Positions 1-8,854 of a stretch of 64,000 nucleotides of DNA are shown here, in pieces. The number at the start of each line of letters is the position of its first letter. Within the stretch, counting starts at the first letter, position 1. Source of the DNA: Chryseobacterium phosphatilyticum (GTDB lineage Bacteria > Bacteroidota > Bacteroidia > Flavobacteriales > Weeksellaceae); contig NZ_PPED02000001.1 in the NCBI RefSeq assembly GCF_002899825.2, positions 558,001 through 622,000 on the forward strand, read 5' to 3'. The notes beneath the pieces were generated by a model. That model worked only from the letters and a program-made list of their open reading frames with translations. It did not search any database and was not told where the DNA came from. Both the position numbers and the translations under genes were made by a program.

Positions 1-337
1 AACTTCCTCCTCCATTGTGAAATATGGGGATCCAGTTCTCATTCCACCAGTTTTCAATTTCGAAATCAGTGCCTATCATTGAAGTTAGTTCTTTTGCCAA
101 TTCCAACGCCTCTTTTAAAGGAATAAACATGGAATTGTTGAGGAAAGCATCATAACAGCTACTCGCCTGCCCGTTTTTCCATTGGTAAAAAGTTTTCAGG
201 TCGTCAGGAATTTGAGTACAATACTGGTTTTCAATACCTTGAATTTCTTCTTCTTGCAAAGGCTCCAGTAAACTTTTATAAAAATCAGGTCGCAGTCTTT
301 GAATATGACTATCCAACTGCTGAAGAATCTCTTCCAT
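1..337 (-). CDS. SMI1/KNR4 family protein (C-terminus cut by window edge)
   Basis: The reading frame starts at an ATG complementary to 335-337 and runs off the left edge, giving about 112 residues (MEEILQQLDSHIQRL...). The middle part (IPDDLKTFYQWKNGQ) fits the N-terminal core of SMI1/KNR4 (SUKH) domains, a fold found in many bacterial immunity proteins and in stand-alone proteins of unknown role. The WWNENWIPIF stretch is also typical. No toxin gene is visible beside it, so an immunity role is only a possibility. The family call is from motif memory. Confidence 0.7.
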   Translation of the reverse strand, partial: MEEILQQLDSHIQRLRPDFYKSLLEPLQEEEIQGIENQYCTQIPDDLKTFYQWKNGQASSCYDAFLNNSMFIPLKEALELAKELTSMIGTDFEIENWWNENWIPIFHNGGGS

Positions 338-433
338 AGTATTTATATCCCGTTAAAAATACAAAATCTTGCCTCATGACAAGCTTCATTGTGAAGAAAG
401 ATCGTAATTTTATCTCACCAAAAATAAAATATT

Positions 434-829
434 ATGAAACCAAAAATGATCTGGGCCAACCTGGCTGTAGCCGATCTGGACCGCACACAGAAATTTTATA
501 CAGAATTGGGATTCAAGCCCAATGGTGCTCATACTTCTAAAGAATTAGTAAGCTTCTTCGTCGCCGGAAATGAATTTATCATTCATTTTTTTCTGAAAAG
601 TGTCATTGAAAACAACCTGAAGATGTTAACCTTTAATAATCCTCAGGATAGCAATGAAATTATATTCACCCTTTCCGCCGAATCCAAAGATCAGGCAGAT
701 CAATGGGCCGAAGAAGTAAAAAATGCCGGGGGAAAAATTGTTTCAGAGCCTGAAAGTTTTGGAGACCATTATTATGGATTTGTTTTTGCTGATCCTGATG
801 GACATAAGTTTAATGTATTTCACATGTAA
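434..829 (+). CDS. VOC (glyoxalase/bleomycin resistance-like) protein
   Basis: A 131-residue single vicinal-oxygen-chelate module. The N-terminus (IWANLAVADLDRTQKFYTELGF) is the usual first beta-alpha unit, and the C-terminus (YGFVFADPDGHKFNVFHM) is the usual last strand with DPDGH. Members bind a divalent metal at a dimer interface and act as isomerases, dioxygenases or drug-binding proteins. The sequence does not say which applies here. It is monocistronic, with an AT-rich spacer on both sides. Confidence 0.85.
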   Translation: MKPKMIWANLAVADLDRTQKFYTELGFKPNGAHTSKELVSFFVAGNEFIIHFFLKSVIENNLKMLTFNNPQDSNEIIFTLSAESKDQADQWAEEVKNAGGKIVSEPESFGDHYYGFVFADPDGHKFNVFHM

Positions 830-1026
830 GTCTAAAAATATTTCTTTATTTTTGAACTTCAATATATACATATGAACCACGCAAGCTGTTTGCCTCCTCC
901 AAGATTTTAATATTCTCAAATTTTAATTTGAAGTATTCAAGCTGATAAAAAATTATCCGCATGTTCTGTATTGCTTCAAATTCTCATTAAATAATTTAAA
1001 ATCTTTTACAAACAGTTCATTTTCTA

Positions 1027-1896
1027 ATGAAAAAATCATATTTATTATTGCATCTGGCCGTAATTCTGGCCGGCTTCACAGGCGTATTCGGGAAACTAAT
1101 CACTTTAAATGAAGGCTTGCTGGTCTGGTACAGACTTTTATTCTCTGCTATTATTTTATTCTTTATTTTACACCTGCTGGGAATTCGGTATACTGTTTCT
1201 TTTAAAGATAAAATACAGATATCCAGGGCAGGGTTGCTCCTCACCTTGCACTGGCTTCTTTTTTATGCGAGTATAAAATATGCTAACATTTCCATCGGTG
1301 TTGTGTGTTATTGTCTGACCAGCTTTTTCACGGCGGTTTTTAAACCACTATTGGATAACGAGAAATTCAAAGTTTCTGAGTTATTACTAAGTACATTGAC
1401 ACTTGCGGGAATCAGCTTAATTTTTCACTTTGATACTTCTTATCAGCTTGGCATTACTTTAGGAGTATTTTCCTCTGCTGTAGGAGCGCTTTATACCATC
1501 TACAACAAGCGTCTGGTACAGCATTTTGATACCAAAGTCATCAACTATTATCAAATGGTTGCCGGGACTTTATGTTGGGGAGCACTTTTGCCCGTATATC
1601 TCCTCTATTTTCAGGCAGATAGCATAGTTCCCGGATTAAAAGACACGGCTTATTTGGGGCTCTTATCGTTTTTTTGCACAGTAGGCTTGTATGTGGCTTT
1701 TGCAGAGGTTTTAAAGTATATTCCGGCCTTCACAGTCAACTTAACGTATAATCTGGAGCCGGTTTATGCTATTATGATGGCGTTTTTATTTTTCGGAGAA
1801 AGCAAAGAAGTCAATCTTTCTTTTTATATCGGATTGGTATTTATTATAGCTTCCGTCGTTTTACAAACTATCATCTCACTGAAGAAAGCAAAATGA
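1027..1896 (+). CDS. EamA/DMT-family membrane transporter
   Basis: 289 residues made almost wholly of hydrophobic segments, consistent with the ten-helix drug/metabolite transporter fold (two EamA repeats). An example is the N-terminal LHLAVILAGFTGVFGKLI, and the second repeat contains YNLEPVYAIMMAFLFFGE, a typical EamA helix 9 signature. Such proteins export amino acids, nucleobases or other metabolites; the substrate cannot be read from sequence. The ATG at 1027 begins a lysine-capped signal-like segment. The gene ends in a hairpin shared with the convergent downstream gene. Confidence 0.88.
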   Translation: MKKSYLLLHLAVILAGFTGVFGKLITLNEGLLVWYRLLFSAIILFFILHLLGIRYTVSFKDKIQISRAGLLLTLHWLLFYASIKYANISIGVVCYCLTSFFTAVFKPLLDNEKFKVSELLLSTLTLAGISLIFHFDTSYQLGITLGVFSSAVGALYTIYNKRLVQHFDTKVINYYQMVAGTLCWGALLPVYLLYFQADSIVPGLKDTAYLGLLSFFCTVGLYVAFAEVLKYIPAFTVNLTYNLEPVYAIMMAFLFFGESKEVNLSFYIGLVFIIASVVLQTIISLKKAK

Positions 1897-1928
1897 TCAA
1901 AGCCATCTGAGTAACATTTCAGAAATCA

Positions 1929-1966
1929 AAAACCGGACACTCAAATTACTTGTAGTGTCCGGTTTT
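1929..1966. terminator. Bidirectional intrinsic terminator
   Basis: A perfect stem of about 13 bp (AAAACCGGACACT paired with AGTGTCCGGTTTT), with an A-run on one side and a T-run on the other. It lies between convergent genes (EamA transporter and YdcF-like protein), so it can stop transcription from both. Confidence 0.8.
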
Positions 1967-1996
1967 ATATAGGATAACTTCTGGAATAACCTTATC

Positions 1997-2779
1997 CTAT
2001 TTATTGATTCCTAATAAATTATATAATTTCACTTGACCTATTCCCAGAATTTCTTTAAGCATGACAAATGTGAATGCAGCATTATAGCTGTTAGGAAACA
2101 GGGTTATTTCGGTATCTATAAAATCTGATACCTGCGGAACAGGTTTTAATCCAAATGTCTGAAACAAAGCAACAGACCTCTTCATATGAAAACCTGAAGT
2201 AACCAGGTATATATTCGAAGGAGGCATTCGTTTAAGAATCTCGTTGGAATATTTGGCATTAGTATAGGTATTCATACTTTTATCTTCTTTAATAATATCA
2301 GCAGCCGGCACCCCCATTTTTTTAAAGTTTTCACTGAATAATTCCGCTTCACTGATATGTCCTCTTCCTTTTCCGGAAATTAATATCGTACAAGGCTGAT
2401 TGTTTTTCCTGAATTCATGATACAATTGATAAGCTGTAACAAGTCTGGAATAAGACATTGTATGCAGTTTCTCTGTATTCTCAATGTCTACAACTCCGCC
2501 GCCTAGTACCACAATAACGGGATTCTGAGCTCCTGTAACTTTCATCTCAGCACTATTGATGTATTCCTTCTGCAGATATCCGGAAGTGATCTTACCCAGA
2601 AAACCATTTCCTATAAAAATGGTGATTAAAATGACTGATATAGTAATTCCTGTTCTTAGGTTTTTACGTATATTTTTTCTTCTCAGCAGATAGATCATAA
2701 CCGCTGCAAGAAATAATAAGAAATAAGGTTCTGTAAAAAGCTGTAAAGCACGGAATAAAAAGTCTAATAAAAATTTCAT
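1997..2779 (-). CDS. YdcF/ElyC-type DUF218 membrane protein
   Basis: 260 residues. Two N-terminal hydrophobic segments (about 5-25 and 43-60) are followed by a DUF218 domain that starts at NPVIVVLGGGVVD. It includes the conserved SRLVTAYQLY, SEAELFSENFKKMGVP, TYTNAKYSNEIL and LVTSGFHMKRSVALF blocks. The DUF218 (YdcF, SanA, ElyC) family is linked to envelope integrity and peptidoglycan precursor handling, but its chemistry is not settled. The ATG at 2779 is chosen because the first membrane helix follows directly. Confidence 0.85.
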   Translation of the reverse strand: MKFLLDFLFRALQLFTEPYFLLFLAAVMIYLLRRKNIRKNLRTGITISVILITIFIGNGFLGKITSGYLQKEYINSAEMKVTGAQNPVIVVLGGGVVDIENTEKLHTMSYSRLVTAYQLYHEFRKNNQPCTILISGKGRGHISEAELFSENFKKMGVPAADIIKEDKSMNTYTNAKYSNEILKRMPPSNIYLVTSGFHMKRSVALFQTFGLKPVPQVSDFIDTEITLFPNSYNAAFTFVMLKEILGIGQVKLYNLLGINK

Positions 2780-2929
2780 CTATGATAATATTGATTAATG
2801 CCAGAAACATTGGATTTTCAAAGATAGGGAATTTCATGTGGACAGCTTTTTCCAGTGGATTCGGATGACCTTTTTGAAGCAGGTTCATTTTTAATTTAAT
2901 AATTTTATAGAATCAGAATATTGAATATA

Positions 2930-3742
2930 ATGGATTATCAAACATTTCCCCCTGCTGCAGACCTAACTCCTTTTATAAAATGCTACTGGACGTTAGATCA
3001 TCCCGGAGAAGATATTCAGCAAACCCAAACTATTGTTCCCGACGGCTGTATGGAAATGATTTTTCATTATGGAGATCTCTACAATCAATACATCAACGGA
3101 AAAGCTGTTTTACAACCCAGAAGTTGTGTTTTCGGACAGTTAACCGAACCTCTTAAGATAGAACCTACAGGAATTACCGGTATTTTTTCTGTGAGATTTC
3201 ATTATGACGGATTTATCCCCTTTGCCACTCTTCCGATCAAAGAAATGGATGATAGAGCAGTTTCTCTGGAAAAACTTTACGGAACTGAGGGAACTGAACT
3301 GGAGAAAAAAGTTGTTCAGGCTAAGACTATTGAACAAAAAATAGAGTCAGTAGAAACTTTTTTATATAAAAGACTTAATCCGGAAACAATAGACAGAATT
3401 GTACAGTCCACCATTGATTTGCTTTTACATGCAGACGGATCAATACCTGTACATCAACTTTCTGAACAGATAAACATCAACCGCAGACGACTGGAAAGAA
3501 AATTCTCTTCTGCTGTAGGTCTCAGCCCCAAACAACTTTCTAAAACGATACGACTTCAAAGAATCATTAAACTCCTTCTGAATAAAGAGTATACTACCCT
3601 TACGGCTCTGGCTCATGAATCAGAGTATTATGACCAGGCTCATTTTATCAAAGATTTTAAAGAATTTACAGGCCTTACTCCTAAAGAGTTTTACGGTGAC
3701 AACCTACAAATGTCTACCTTATTTTACGGAACCAATTCCTGA
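2930..3742 (+). CDS. AraC-family regulator with DUF6597-type N-domain
   Basis: About 270 residues. The N-terminal half (FPPAADLTPFIKCYWTLD... VPDGCMEMIFHYGD) is the DUF6597-like sensor-type domain. The last 110 residues hold two helix-turn-helix units (IPVHQLSEQININRRRLERKF and LTALAHESEYYDQAHFIKDFKEFTG) ending in the classic GLTPKEFY. The ATG at 2930 is preferred over an in-frame TTG nine bases upstream. The ligand is unknown. It is divergent from the YdcF-like gene and sits upstream of a small secreted protein it might control. Confidence 0.87.
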   Translation: MDYQTFPPAADLTPFIKCYWTLDHPGEDIQQTQTIVPDGCMEMIFHYGDLYNQYINGKAVLQPRSCVFGQLTEPLKIEPTGITGIFSVRFHYDGFIPFATLPIKEMDDRAVSLEKLYGTEGTELEKKVVQAKTIEQKIESVETFLYKRLNPETIDRIVQSTIDLLLHADGSIPVHQLSEQININRRRLERKFSSAVGLSPKQLSKTIRLQRIIKLLLNKEYTTLTALAHESEYYDQAHFIKDFKEFTGLTPKEFYGDNLQMSTLFYGTNS

Positions 3743-3807
3743 TGTCGCATTTTTACAATTTTCATTTTCGATTTATCGTGAATTTTGTTGTGATAAAATA
3801 AACAACA

Positions 3808-4281
3808 ATGAAAACAAAACTAATTGCTGCTCTAATGGGGATCATCATTATAGGCAGCTGGGCTCAGCAACAGAGTGAAATCAAGAAACTGAAATGGCTT
3901 CTGGGAACCTGGGAAACCCAGACTCCGAAAGGCAAACTGTATGAAACATGGACCCCAAAAAGTAAAACCGAATTTCAGGGCAAAAGCTATTACCTGAATA
4001 AAAAAGATACCATCCTATTTGAATCGGTACAACTGGTGGAAAAAGATAAAAAGCTCCATTATATTGTATCTGTCAAGGGTCAGCATCATGGGCAGCCTGT
4101 CGACTTTGTTTCAACAGCTGCTTCCAACTCAACTTCTCTTGTATTTGAAAATCAACAGAACGATTTTCCACAAATTATTACCTATAAAAAAGTGAGTAAA
4201 GATTCTTTATTTGCTAAGATTTCCGGCATGATGAGCGGGAAAATGGCTCAACAGTCATTTCCTATGAAGAAGATAAAATAA
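3808..4281 (+). CDS. Secreted DUF6265-like protein
   Basis: 157 residues with a short signal peptide (MKTKLIAALMGIIIIGSWA). The mature part opens with IKKLKWLLGTWETQTPKGKLYETW, the signature of DUF6265-type lipocalin-like proteins, in which a WLxGxW motif begins a small beta-barrel. A conserved late block is VFENQQNDFPQIITYKK. The function is unknown; the protein is expected in the periplasm. It follows the AraC gene by 65 bases and may share its transcript. Confidence 0.75.
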   Translation: MKTKLIAALMGIIIIGSWAQQQSEIKKLKWLLGTWETQTPKGKLYETWTPKSKTEFQGKSYYLNKKDTILFESVQLVEKDKKLHYIVSVKGQHHGQPVDFVSTAASNSTSLVFENQQNDFPQIITYKKVSKDSLFAKISGMMSGKMAQQSFPMKKIK

Positions 4282-4705
4282 TGGATAAATGTCATATTTT
4301 TTCCCCTAAGTTATTCTCATTTTAAAAAAATATTTTTATACATTTGCAATCATACAATATGACACTTTTTAGTGTGTTAATAAAAAAAACTAAAACCTAC
4401 CTGCATTGAAAAAGCACAGAACCATCGACGTTTTTATTACATTACTCCATATATTTCTGGACAGACATTTTTGTAAAGGGAAAAAAAACTAATATTTATT
4501 TAAGGACAGTAAAACTCATTATTTCAGTCTTAAATAGGCCAAAAAAAAACCATGAAGCTCTTAGAAACGAAAGCAGATAATTTCGGGTCTGGTAATTATC
4601 TGCCAAAAAATACAGGCTACCCTTATATTACTAATAATAAAAATTCAATAGTCTATCTTTATTTGTGGTTCAGATACAAATGAGATAAAAATTATTTTGA
4701 AACAA
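4282..4705 (+). other. 424-base gene-poor leader before lipoprotein operon
   Basis: No convincing gene. It holds a TACATTTG match to the Bacteroidota -7 promoter motif near 4338, several A/T homopolymers and a perfect 10-bp inverted repeat (GCAGATAATT at 4573-4582, AATTATCTGC at 4594-4603). A 43-codon frame starting MKLLETKADN spans the hairpin, but nothing supports its translation. The stretch may be a long 5' leader of the downstream lipoprotein operon. Confidence 0.45.
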
Positions 4706-6364
4706 ATGAACAACTCAAAATTACTAAAAATAGCCGTTTTTAGTTTATTAACTATTACCTTTTCTTGCCGTGAAGAACTGGAAACTTCAACTGACAAAGC
4801 CCATGTCATTGAACAAGCGACTGTAAAAAACGGGCGACTTTATTTTCCAAACAAAGAATCATTAAATGCAAGCTATGAGGATCTTAAAAAGAAAGACCTT
4901 GAGACGGTTCAGCATTTTATGGAAGAAAAAGGAATTGAATCTCTAGTTCCTATTATTACAGATAAAAACGAAAACCAGGTTATCTCAGAATTAAAATCCA
5001 GAAAAATCGGATCCTTACAAAAAAATTCATCTATGTTGATGAGAGGCGAATCCGTTTCTCCTGTTTCCGATGAAGATATTTATGATGATCTTGATGATTT
5101 GGAGGAAGTTGTAGGTGATGAAGTGTATGCTTCTATGCTTAACGGTAGCGCAGAAATACAAATTGCAGACAAAATCTATAAATATACAGATGCCGGGATG
5201 TTTGTTACCACAGAGCAGAATTATTCCAGACTGCAAAATTATCTTGAAGTAAGAAGGATTTCTCCCGATCTTCTGATTCCTACAGAGGCTTCTGTAAGAG
5301 AAAAATTTATCACAGATCAGCCAAGTGGTGAATTGGTTACCTTACCTAATACTGATAATACCATCAGTTATTTTGCCTCTCCTGTTGACAGAAGAAGCGG
5401 TGCTAGTGGCGGCGGATTTAGAGGCAGCGGCGATGGAGGATTCAGAGGCGGTGACAGCGGAAGTGGCAGTGGTAGCACTGGCGGTACGAGAACAGGTGGT
5501 GGCGGTTTCAGAAACCCTCCTACGACGACTCCACAACCACAGGAACCTTCGATTGCAACTATCGTTCAGAATTTACCTATCGGTGAAGTGAGAAAACCAT
5601 GGTTAGGAAATGTTTTCGGAAAAACATGGACTACTTATGACAAGTATGAAAGCAAAAGAAGGGTTAAAGTAAAGTTCTATTCACAAAATTTATACCTTGT
5701 TTATGCTGTAGGATGTAAAGTAAAACACCAGTATAAAGGATGGACAGGCTTATGGAGAAAAGAGAATGCAGAGAAATTAGGGATTGGTATTAATTCCATC
5801 TCATGGAAGTTTTCACATTCATTAACGTATGCTTCCAATAATACACCAAGAGAAGTATATTGGTTAGACGGAAAAATGTATAAAGCAGCCAATAATACAG
5901 ATTATGTTAACGTAGGACCGGCTACTATGCCTACTTTTCCTTTCTCCAAGAATGCAACAGTTGATGCTGTTATTCAGTTTACAACAAATCTTTCGGGGCT
6001 TTCTGAAGAACAGTTGAATAAATTGTTTTGGGAAGCTGCATGGAAACAGGCTAATAAATTCCTGGAAGGGCAAAATAAAAAACTGAGCAGAGTGGCTTTC
6101 GTAGTTGATTCTTATGAGCAAACCTATATTCAATATTATGATTTCAGTCAGATTGAAGATAATCAGGATGTTATTGAGAGAATCTTTAATTGGGGGGTTG
6201 CTACTCCACAATTTACTTATACATTTGGCGGAGGAACAGGAACAGGTATAGCCGTTACAAGTTATAAATTTGATTTTCTTCAGCCTACAGCCGTTGCTGT
6301 AAGTATGTATGGAATTGCCAAGAAAAATGGAGCCTGGCATGGTGTCAAATTGAATGCACAATAG
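4706..6364 (+). CDS. Large lipoprotein with Gly/Ser-rich linker, function unknown
   Basis: 552 residues from the ATG at 4706 (an in-frame TTG lies three codons upstream). The N-terminus is a lipoprotein signal (LLTITFSC). Residues about 120-170 are acidic and contain VYASMLNGSAEIQIADKIYK, a pattern seen in Bacteroidota cell-surface proteins of the DUF4848 kind. A Gly/Ser/Arg linker with repeated GGFRG units follows (about 230-272), then a PTTTPQPQEP hinge. The C-terminal half is about 260 residues of mixed composition with many aromatics, ending in an FGGGTGTG loop. I do not recognise the C-domain. The architecture suggests a surface-anchored binding or adhesion protein. Confidence 0.75.
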   Translation: MNNSKLLKIAVFSLLTITFSCREELETSTDKAHVIEQATVKNGRLYFPNKESLNASYEDLKKKDLETVQHFMEEKGIESLVPIITDKNENQVISELKSRKIGSLQKNSSMLMRGESVSPVSDEDIYDDLDDLEEVVGDEVYASMLNGSAEIQIADKIYKYTDAGMFVTTEQNYSRLQNYLEVRRISPDLLIPTEASVREKFITDQPSGELVTLPNTDNTISYFASPVDRRSGASGGGFRGSGDGGFRGGDSGSGSGSTGGTRTGGGGFRNPPTTTPQPQEPSIATIVQNLPIGEVRKPWLGNVFGKTWTTYDKYESKRRVKVKFYSQNLYLVYAVGCKVKHQYKGWTGLWRKENAEKLGIGINSISWKFSHSLTYASNNTPREVYWLDGKMYKAANNTDYVNVGPATMPTFPFSKNATVDAVIQFTTNLSGLSEEQLNKLFWEAAWKQANKFLEGQNKKLSRVAFVVDSYEQTYIQYYDFSQIEDNQDVIERIFNWGVATPQFTYTFGGGTGTGIAVTSYKFDFLQPTAVAVSMYGIAKKNGAWHGVKLNAQ

Positions 6365-6376
6365 AAATTATATAAT

Positions 6377-6739
6377 ATGAAAACTAATCTCATTTTATTA
6401 TTCATTGTTTTATTCTCATTCAGCTCATGTGTATCGGATGAAGAAAGCGCAAGACAGGTCAATTCTTCATTTCAGGGAAACTGGAGCGGAAACTTTACAG
6501 GAGATGAAAGCGGTACTCTTACTTTTACAGTACAAAAAGAAGGGACAATGGTTGGCGAGATTCATTTCAATCAAACTAATACAACAGAACCTATTAATGG
6601 TTATGTTAATTTTGACGGGAAATTTGATATGAACACCAAAACCCATTATACATTTTCAGGCTATTTGCAAAGTTCTAAAAGTGACGGAAAATGGACAAAG
6701 AATAATCTCAAAGGGAACTACAGTTTTCAAAAGCAATAA
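6377..6739 (+). CDS. Small lipoprotein, operon partner of the 552-residue lipoprotein
   Basis: 120 residues with a lipoprotein signal peptide ending in the lipobox FSSC. The mature part reads FQGNWSGNFTGDESGTLTFTVQKEG and looks like a small beta-barrel of the lipocalin or avidin-like type. It starts 12 bases after the previous stop codon and precedes a terminator, so it is very likely co-transcribed with the large lipoprotein. The function is unknown. Confidence 0.75.
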   Translation: MKTNLILLFIVLFSFSSCVSDEESARQVNSSFQGNWSGNFTGDESGTLTFTVQKEGTMVGEIHFNQTNTTEPINGYVNFDGKFDMNTKTHYTFSGYLQSSKSDGKWTKNNLKGNYSFQKQ

Positions 6740-6771
6740 TTAGATTTTTTATACCCATAGAATAAGCCCTG

Positions 6772-6795
6772 GCCCTTGTTGGTCAGGGCTTTTTA
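6772..6795 (+). terminator. Intrinsic terminator after lipoprotein operon
   Basis: The hairpin AAGCCCTGGCC...GGTCAGGGCTT is followed by a T-run, directly after the two-gene lipoprotein operon. Confidence 0.75.
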
Positions 6796-6851
6796 AATGC
6801 TGGCCCAGGATATCATTTTACTTTTAAGGTAAAAACAGAATCAGAAATAAC

Positions 6852-6886
6852 AAAAATCCCCGAAACATAAAGTTTCAGGGATTTTC
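6852..6886 (-). terminator. Intrinsic terminator of the delta-60 protein gene
   Basis: A near-perfect stem (AAAATCCCCGAAAC with GTTTCAGGGATTTT) around a short loop. Read on the minus strand it lies just after the delta-60 protein stop codon and ends in a T-run. Confidence 0.75.
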
Positions 6887-6920
6887 TTTAAAGTTGTTGT
6901 TCCGTTTACTGGACGTTATT

Positions 6921-8462
6921 TTATTTTTTAATCACTTTCTTACTTACCTGATTACCAATCTTGATATAGTATACACCTGTATTCAAATGAGCAATATTCA
7001 ATCTTTCATTTTCATTCTGAACAGCTTGCTTCATCACTAATTTTCCTGTAACATCCACTACTTCTATATTCTGATTAAGCAAAGTTTTATCTAAACGATT
7101 AATGGTTACCACATCTTTGGCAGGGTTCGGGTATACCGCAAATTCTGCTTTCTTTTTAGTATCCCCGGTTCCCAGTACACTCATTTGCGTATGAATTCTT
7201 GTGAAAAACCCATCTCTAACTGAAGTAAACTGATCATTGGATACATATCCTGAAATAAGCAGTTTATGATCTGCCTGTAAAATACCTGTTGACGGAGACG
7301 TGGTTGAATACCCATGGTTGATCGCAAGTTTCCCATCTCCACTGAAGCTGTTATCAAGGCTACCAGTAGATGTCAGACAAAAAACAGTAGTCACTAAAAC
7401 GCTTCCCGGAAAGTAAGTACTTGCCACTGCGAAGATTCTCCCGTCATTATCCAAAAGCAATTTAGAAACATTTGATTCCTGGGTACTTCCGCTATAATTC
7501 AAAGACAGATTTCCTGCCGTTCCAAATGTCGTGTCAGGCTGCAAATCAGCATTAAATTTATAAAATCTGTTCTGCCCTGCGCTGTTAACCCCAGCAAACA
7601 TTATAGAGTTATCAGGAAAGAATGTTGAAGTGGAATAATTTCCTGTAAGATTGGATGTGAAGGTTTTGAATCCGGTGGTATTAAAGGTGGTATCAAAAGT
7701 ACCGTTTGGTAAAAGTTTTACCAACCCGAAATTGTTACCCACATTTCCTGCTAATAAAATGTTTCCATTGGAAAGAAGCTTCATATTGTGTACAGATGAT
7801 GGAGATCCTACCGTAAACAATTTGATTTGTTTTCCGTTATTTCCAAATCCTGTATCAATACTTCCGTTTGCATTTAAACGCGCTACCGCAAAGCGATTGG
7901 TAGTTCCGTCATACGATCCTCCTCCGGTAATTATTTTTCCATCAGGCTGTACAACAATTCTATTGATCTCATCAATTGGTTCTGAACGCGATTCGAAAAG
8001 AAAAGTCGTTCTTCCCATATCTCCGAAACTGGTATCCGGTGTTCCGTCAGCGTTTAATCTTACAATACCGCAATGGCGTTCCTGGCTATTGATAAGCGGA
8101 TAAACAGCTCCTCCGATCAGAATTTTCCCATCTTCCTGAAGAACAATTTCTGAAGGTGACGCCGTGTAGGCACCGAAAGTAATATTGACTGACCCATTGG
8201 TTCCGAAGCTGGTATCCTTTGTCCCGTTAGGAAGATACCTGAAAATATTAAACTGAGCACCGGAAATTGCGCCTCTGGCAATAACAAGTATTTTGCCGTC
8301 AGGCTGAAGTGCCATTTTACTGAATATTAACTTTGAAGGATTGGTTGCACCGGTTTCAATGATTTTACCGTTAGTTCCGAAGCTGGTATCATAATCTCCG
8401 GCAGTCTGAGCATTCATCAAGCCTGCAACAAGCGCTGATGCAAGGAATAATTTTAATTTCAT
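6921..8462 (-). CDS. Delta-60 repeat protein with T9SS C-terminal sorting domain
   Basis: 513 residues. The signal peptide (MKLKLFLASALVAGLMNAQ) is followed by at least seven delta-60 type repeats of about 50 residues, each with a D-T-S-F-G-x-x-G core and most with a PDGKIL turn. Together they probably form a beta-propeller. The last 75 residues (FAVYPNPAKDVVTI ... LNTGVYYIKIG ... KKVIKK) are a type A T9SS sorting domain (TIGR04183 type). The protein should cross the outer membrane by type IX secretion and be released or attached to the surface. Its ligand is unknown. Confidence 0.9.
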   Translation of the reverse strand: MKLKLFLASALVAGLMNAQTAGDYDTSFGTNGKIIETGATNPSKLIFSKMALQPDGKILVIARGAISGAQFNIFRYLPNGTKDTSFGTNGSVNITFGAYTASPSEIVLQEDGKILIGGAVYPLINSQERHCGIVRLNADGTPDTSFGDMGRTTFLFESRSEPIDEINRIVVQPDGKIITGGGSYDGTTNRFAVARLNANGSIDTGFGNNGKQIKLFTVGSPSSVHNMKLLSNGNILLAGNVGNNFGLVKLLPNGTFDTTFNTTGFKTFTSNLTGNYSTSTFFPDNSIMFAGVNSAGQNRFYKFNADLQPDTTFGTAGNLSLNYSGSTQESNVSKLLLDNDGRIFAVASTYFPGSVLVTTVFCLTSTGSLDNSFSGDGKLAINHGYSTTSPSTGILQADHKLLISGYVSNDQFTSVRDGFFTRIHTQMSVLGTGDTKKKAEFAVYPNPAKDVVTINRLDKTLLNQNIEVVDVTGKLVMKQAVQNENERLNIAHLNTGVYYIKIGNQVSKKVIKK

Positions 8463-8854
8463 AGGTTATAGTTTATACACATTCAACAAAAAAACATTTC
8501 AATATGATTTGTTTTTATTCCACTGATATCATCCTTCTGGTGCGAAAGATGTTCTCTACTATCAGTTAGGAAGTTGCAAAAATACGGGATTTCTCTGATA
8601 ATAAAGATTATTTCCTTTAAAAAAATGCTTTTGTGGTAGGTTTAGTTTCGGCGGCCTGCGGCCGCCGAAACTCCTTTTACCCACACCTTCATCAGGCAAG
8701 TTCACTTGCCCCTTCTTAGCTCCCTAAAATAAGCGGAGTCATCAAGAACCTTTGCGTTCAAAAGAATCAAAAACTCTCGAAAACCAAGCAGATATTGCAG
8801 ATTTCCATTACTCACCTATCTGAGTAATCTCCAAGATCTGCGAGAGAAAAAAAA
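8463..8854. repeat. Gene-free spacer with GC-rich palindrome and nested inverted repeats
   Basis: No gene seen in 392 bases. There is a perfect 13-bp GC-rich palindrome (AGTTTCGGCGGCC at 8644-8656, its complement at 8660-8672, three-base loop), very unlike the AT-rich surroundings. A second hairpin GGCAAG-TTCA-CTTGCC lies at 8695-8710. Nested arms lie at 8775-8847: CTCTCG with CGAGAG, GCAGAT with ATCTGC, and ATTACTCA with TGAGTAAT. These look like dispersed intergenic repeat elements. They may also act as terminators for the SymE-like gene, which is transcribed toward them. Confidence 0.6.

Noticed and set aside
2664..2888. 74-residue minus-strand frame beginning MNLLQKGHPNPLEKAV
   Set aside because: It overlaps the first membrane helices of the YdcF-like gene in another frame and has no family match. 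The N-terminal part outside that gene is too short to support.
4549..4683. 43-codon frame MKLLETKADN across the 5' hairpin
   Set aside because: No ribosome site, no conservation known, and it overlaps the inverted repeat. Mentioned only as part of the leader.
5342..5536. Minus-strand Ala/Ser/Thr-rich frame opposite the GGFRG linker
   Set aside because: A shadow of the Gly/Ser-rich codons, with no start signal or homology.
7651..8103. 150-residue plus-strand open frame
   Set aside because: It is antisense to the delta-60 repeat gene, and its composition is explained by the repeats.
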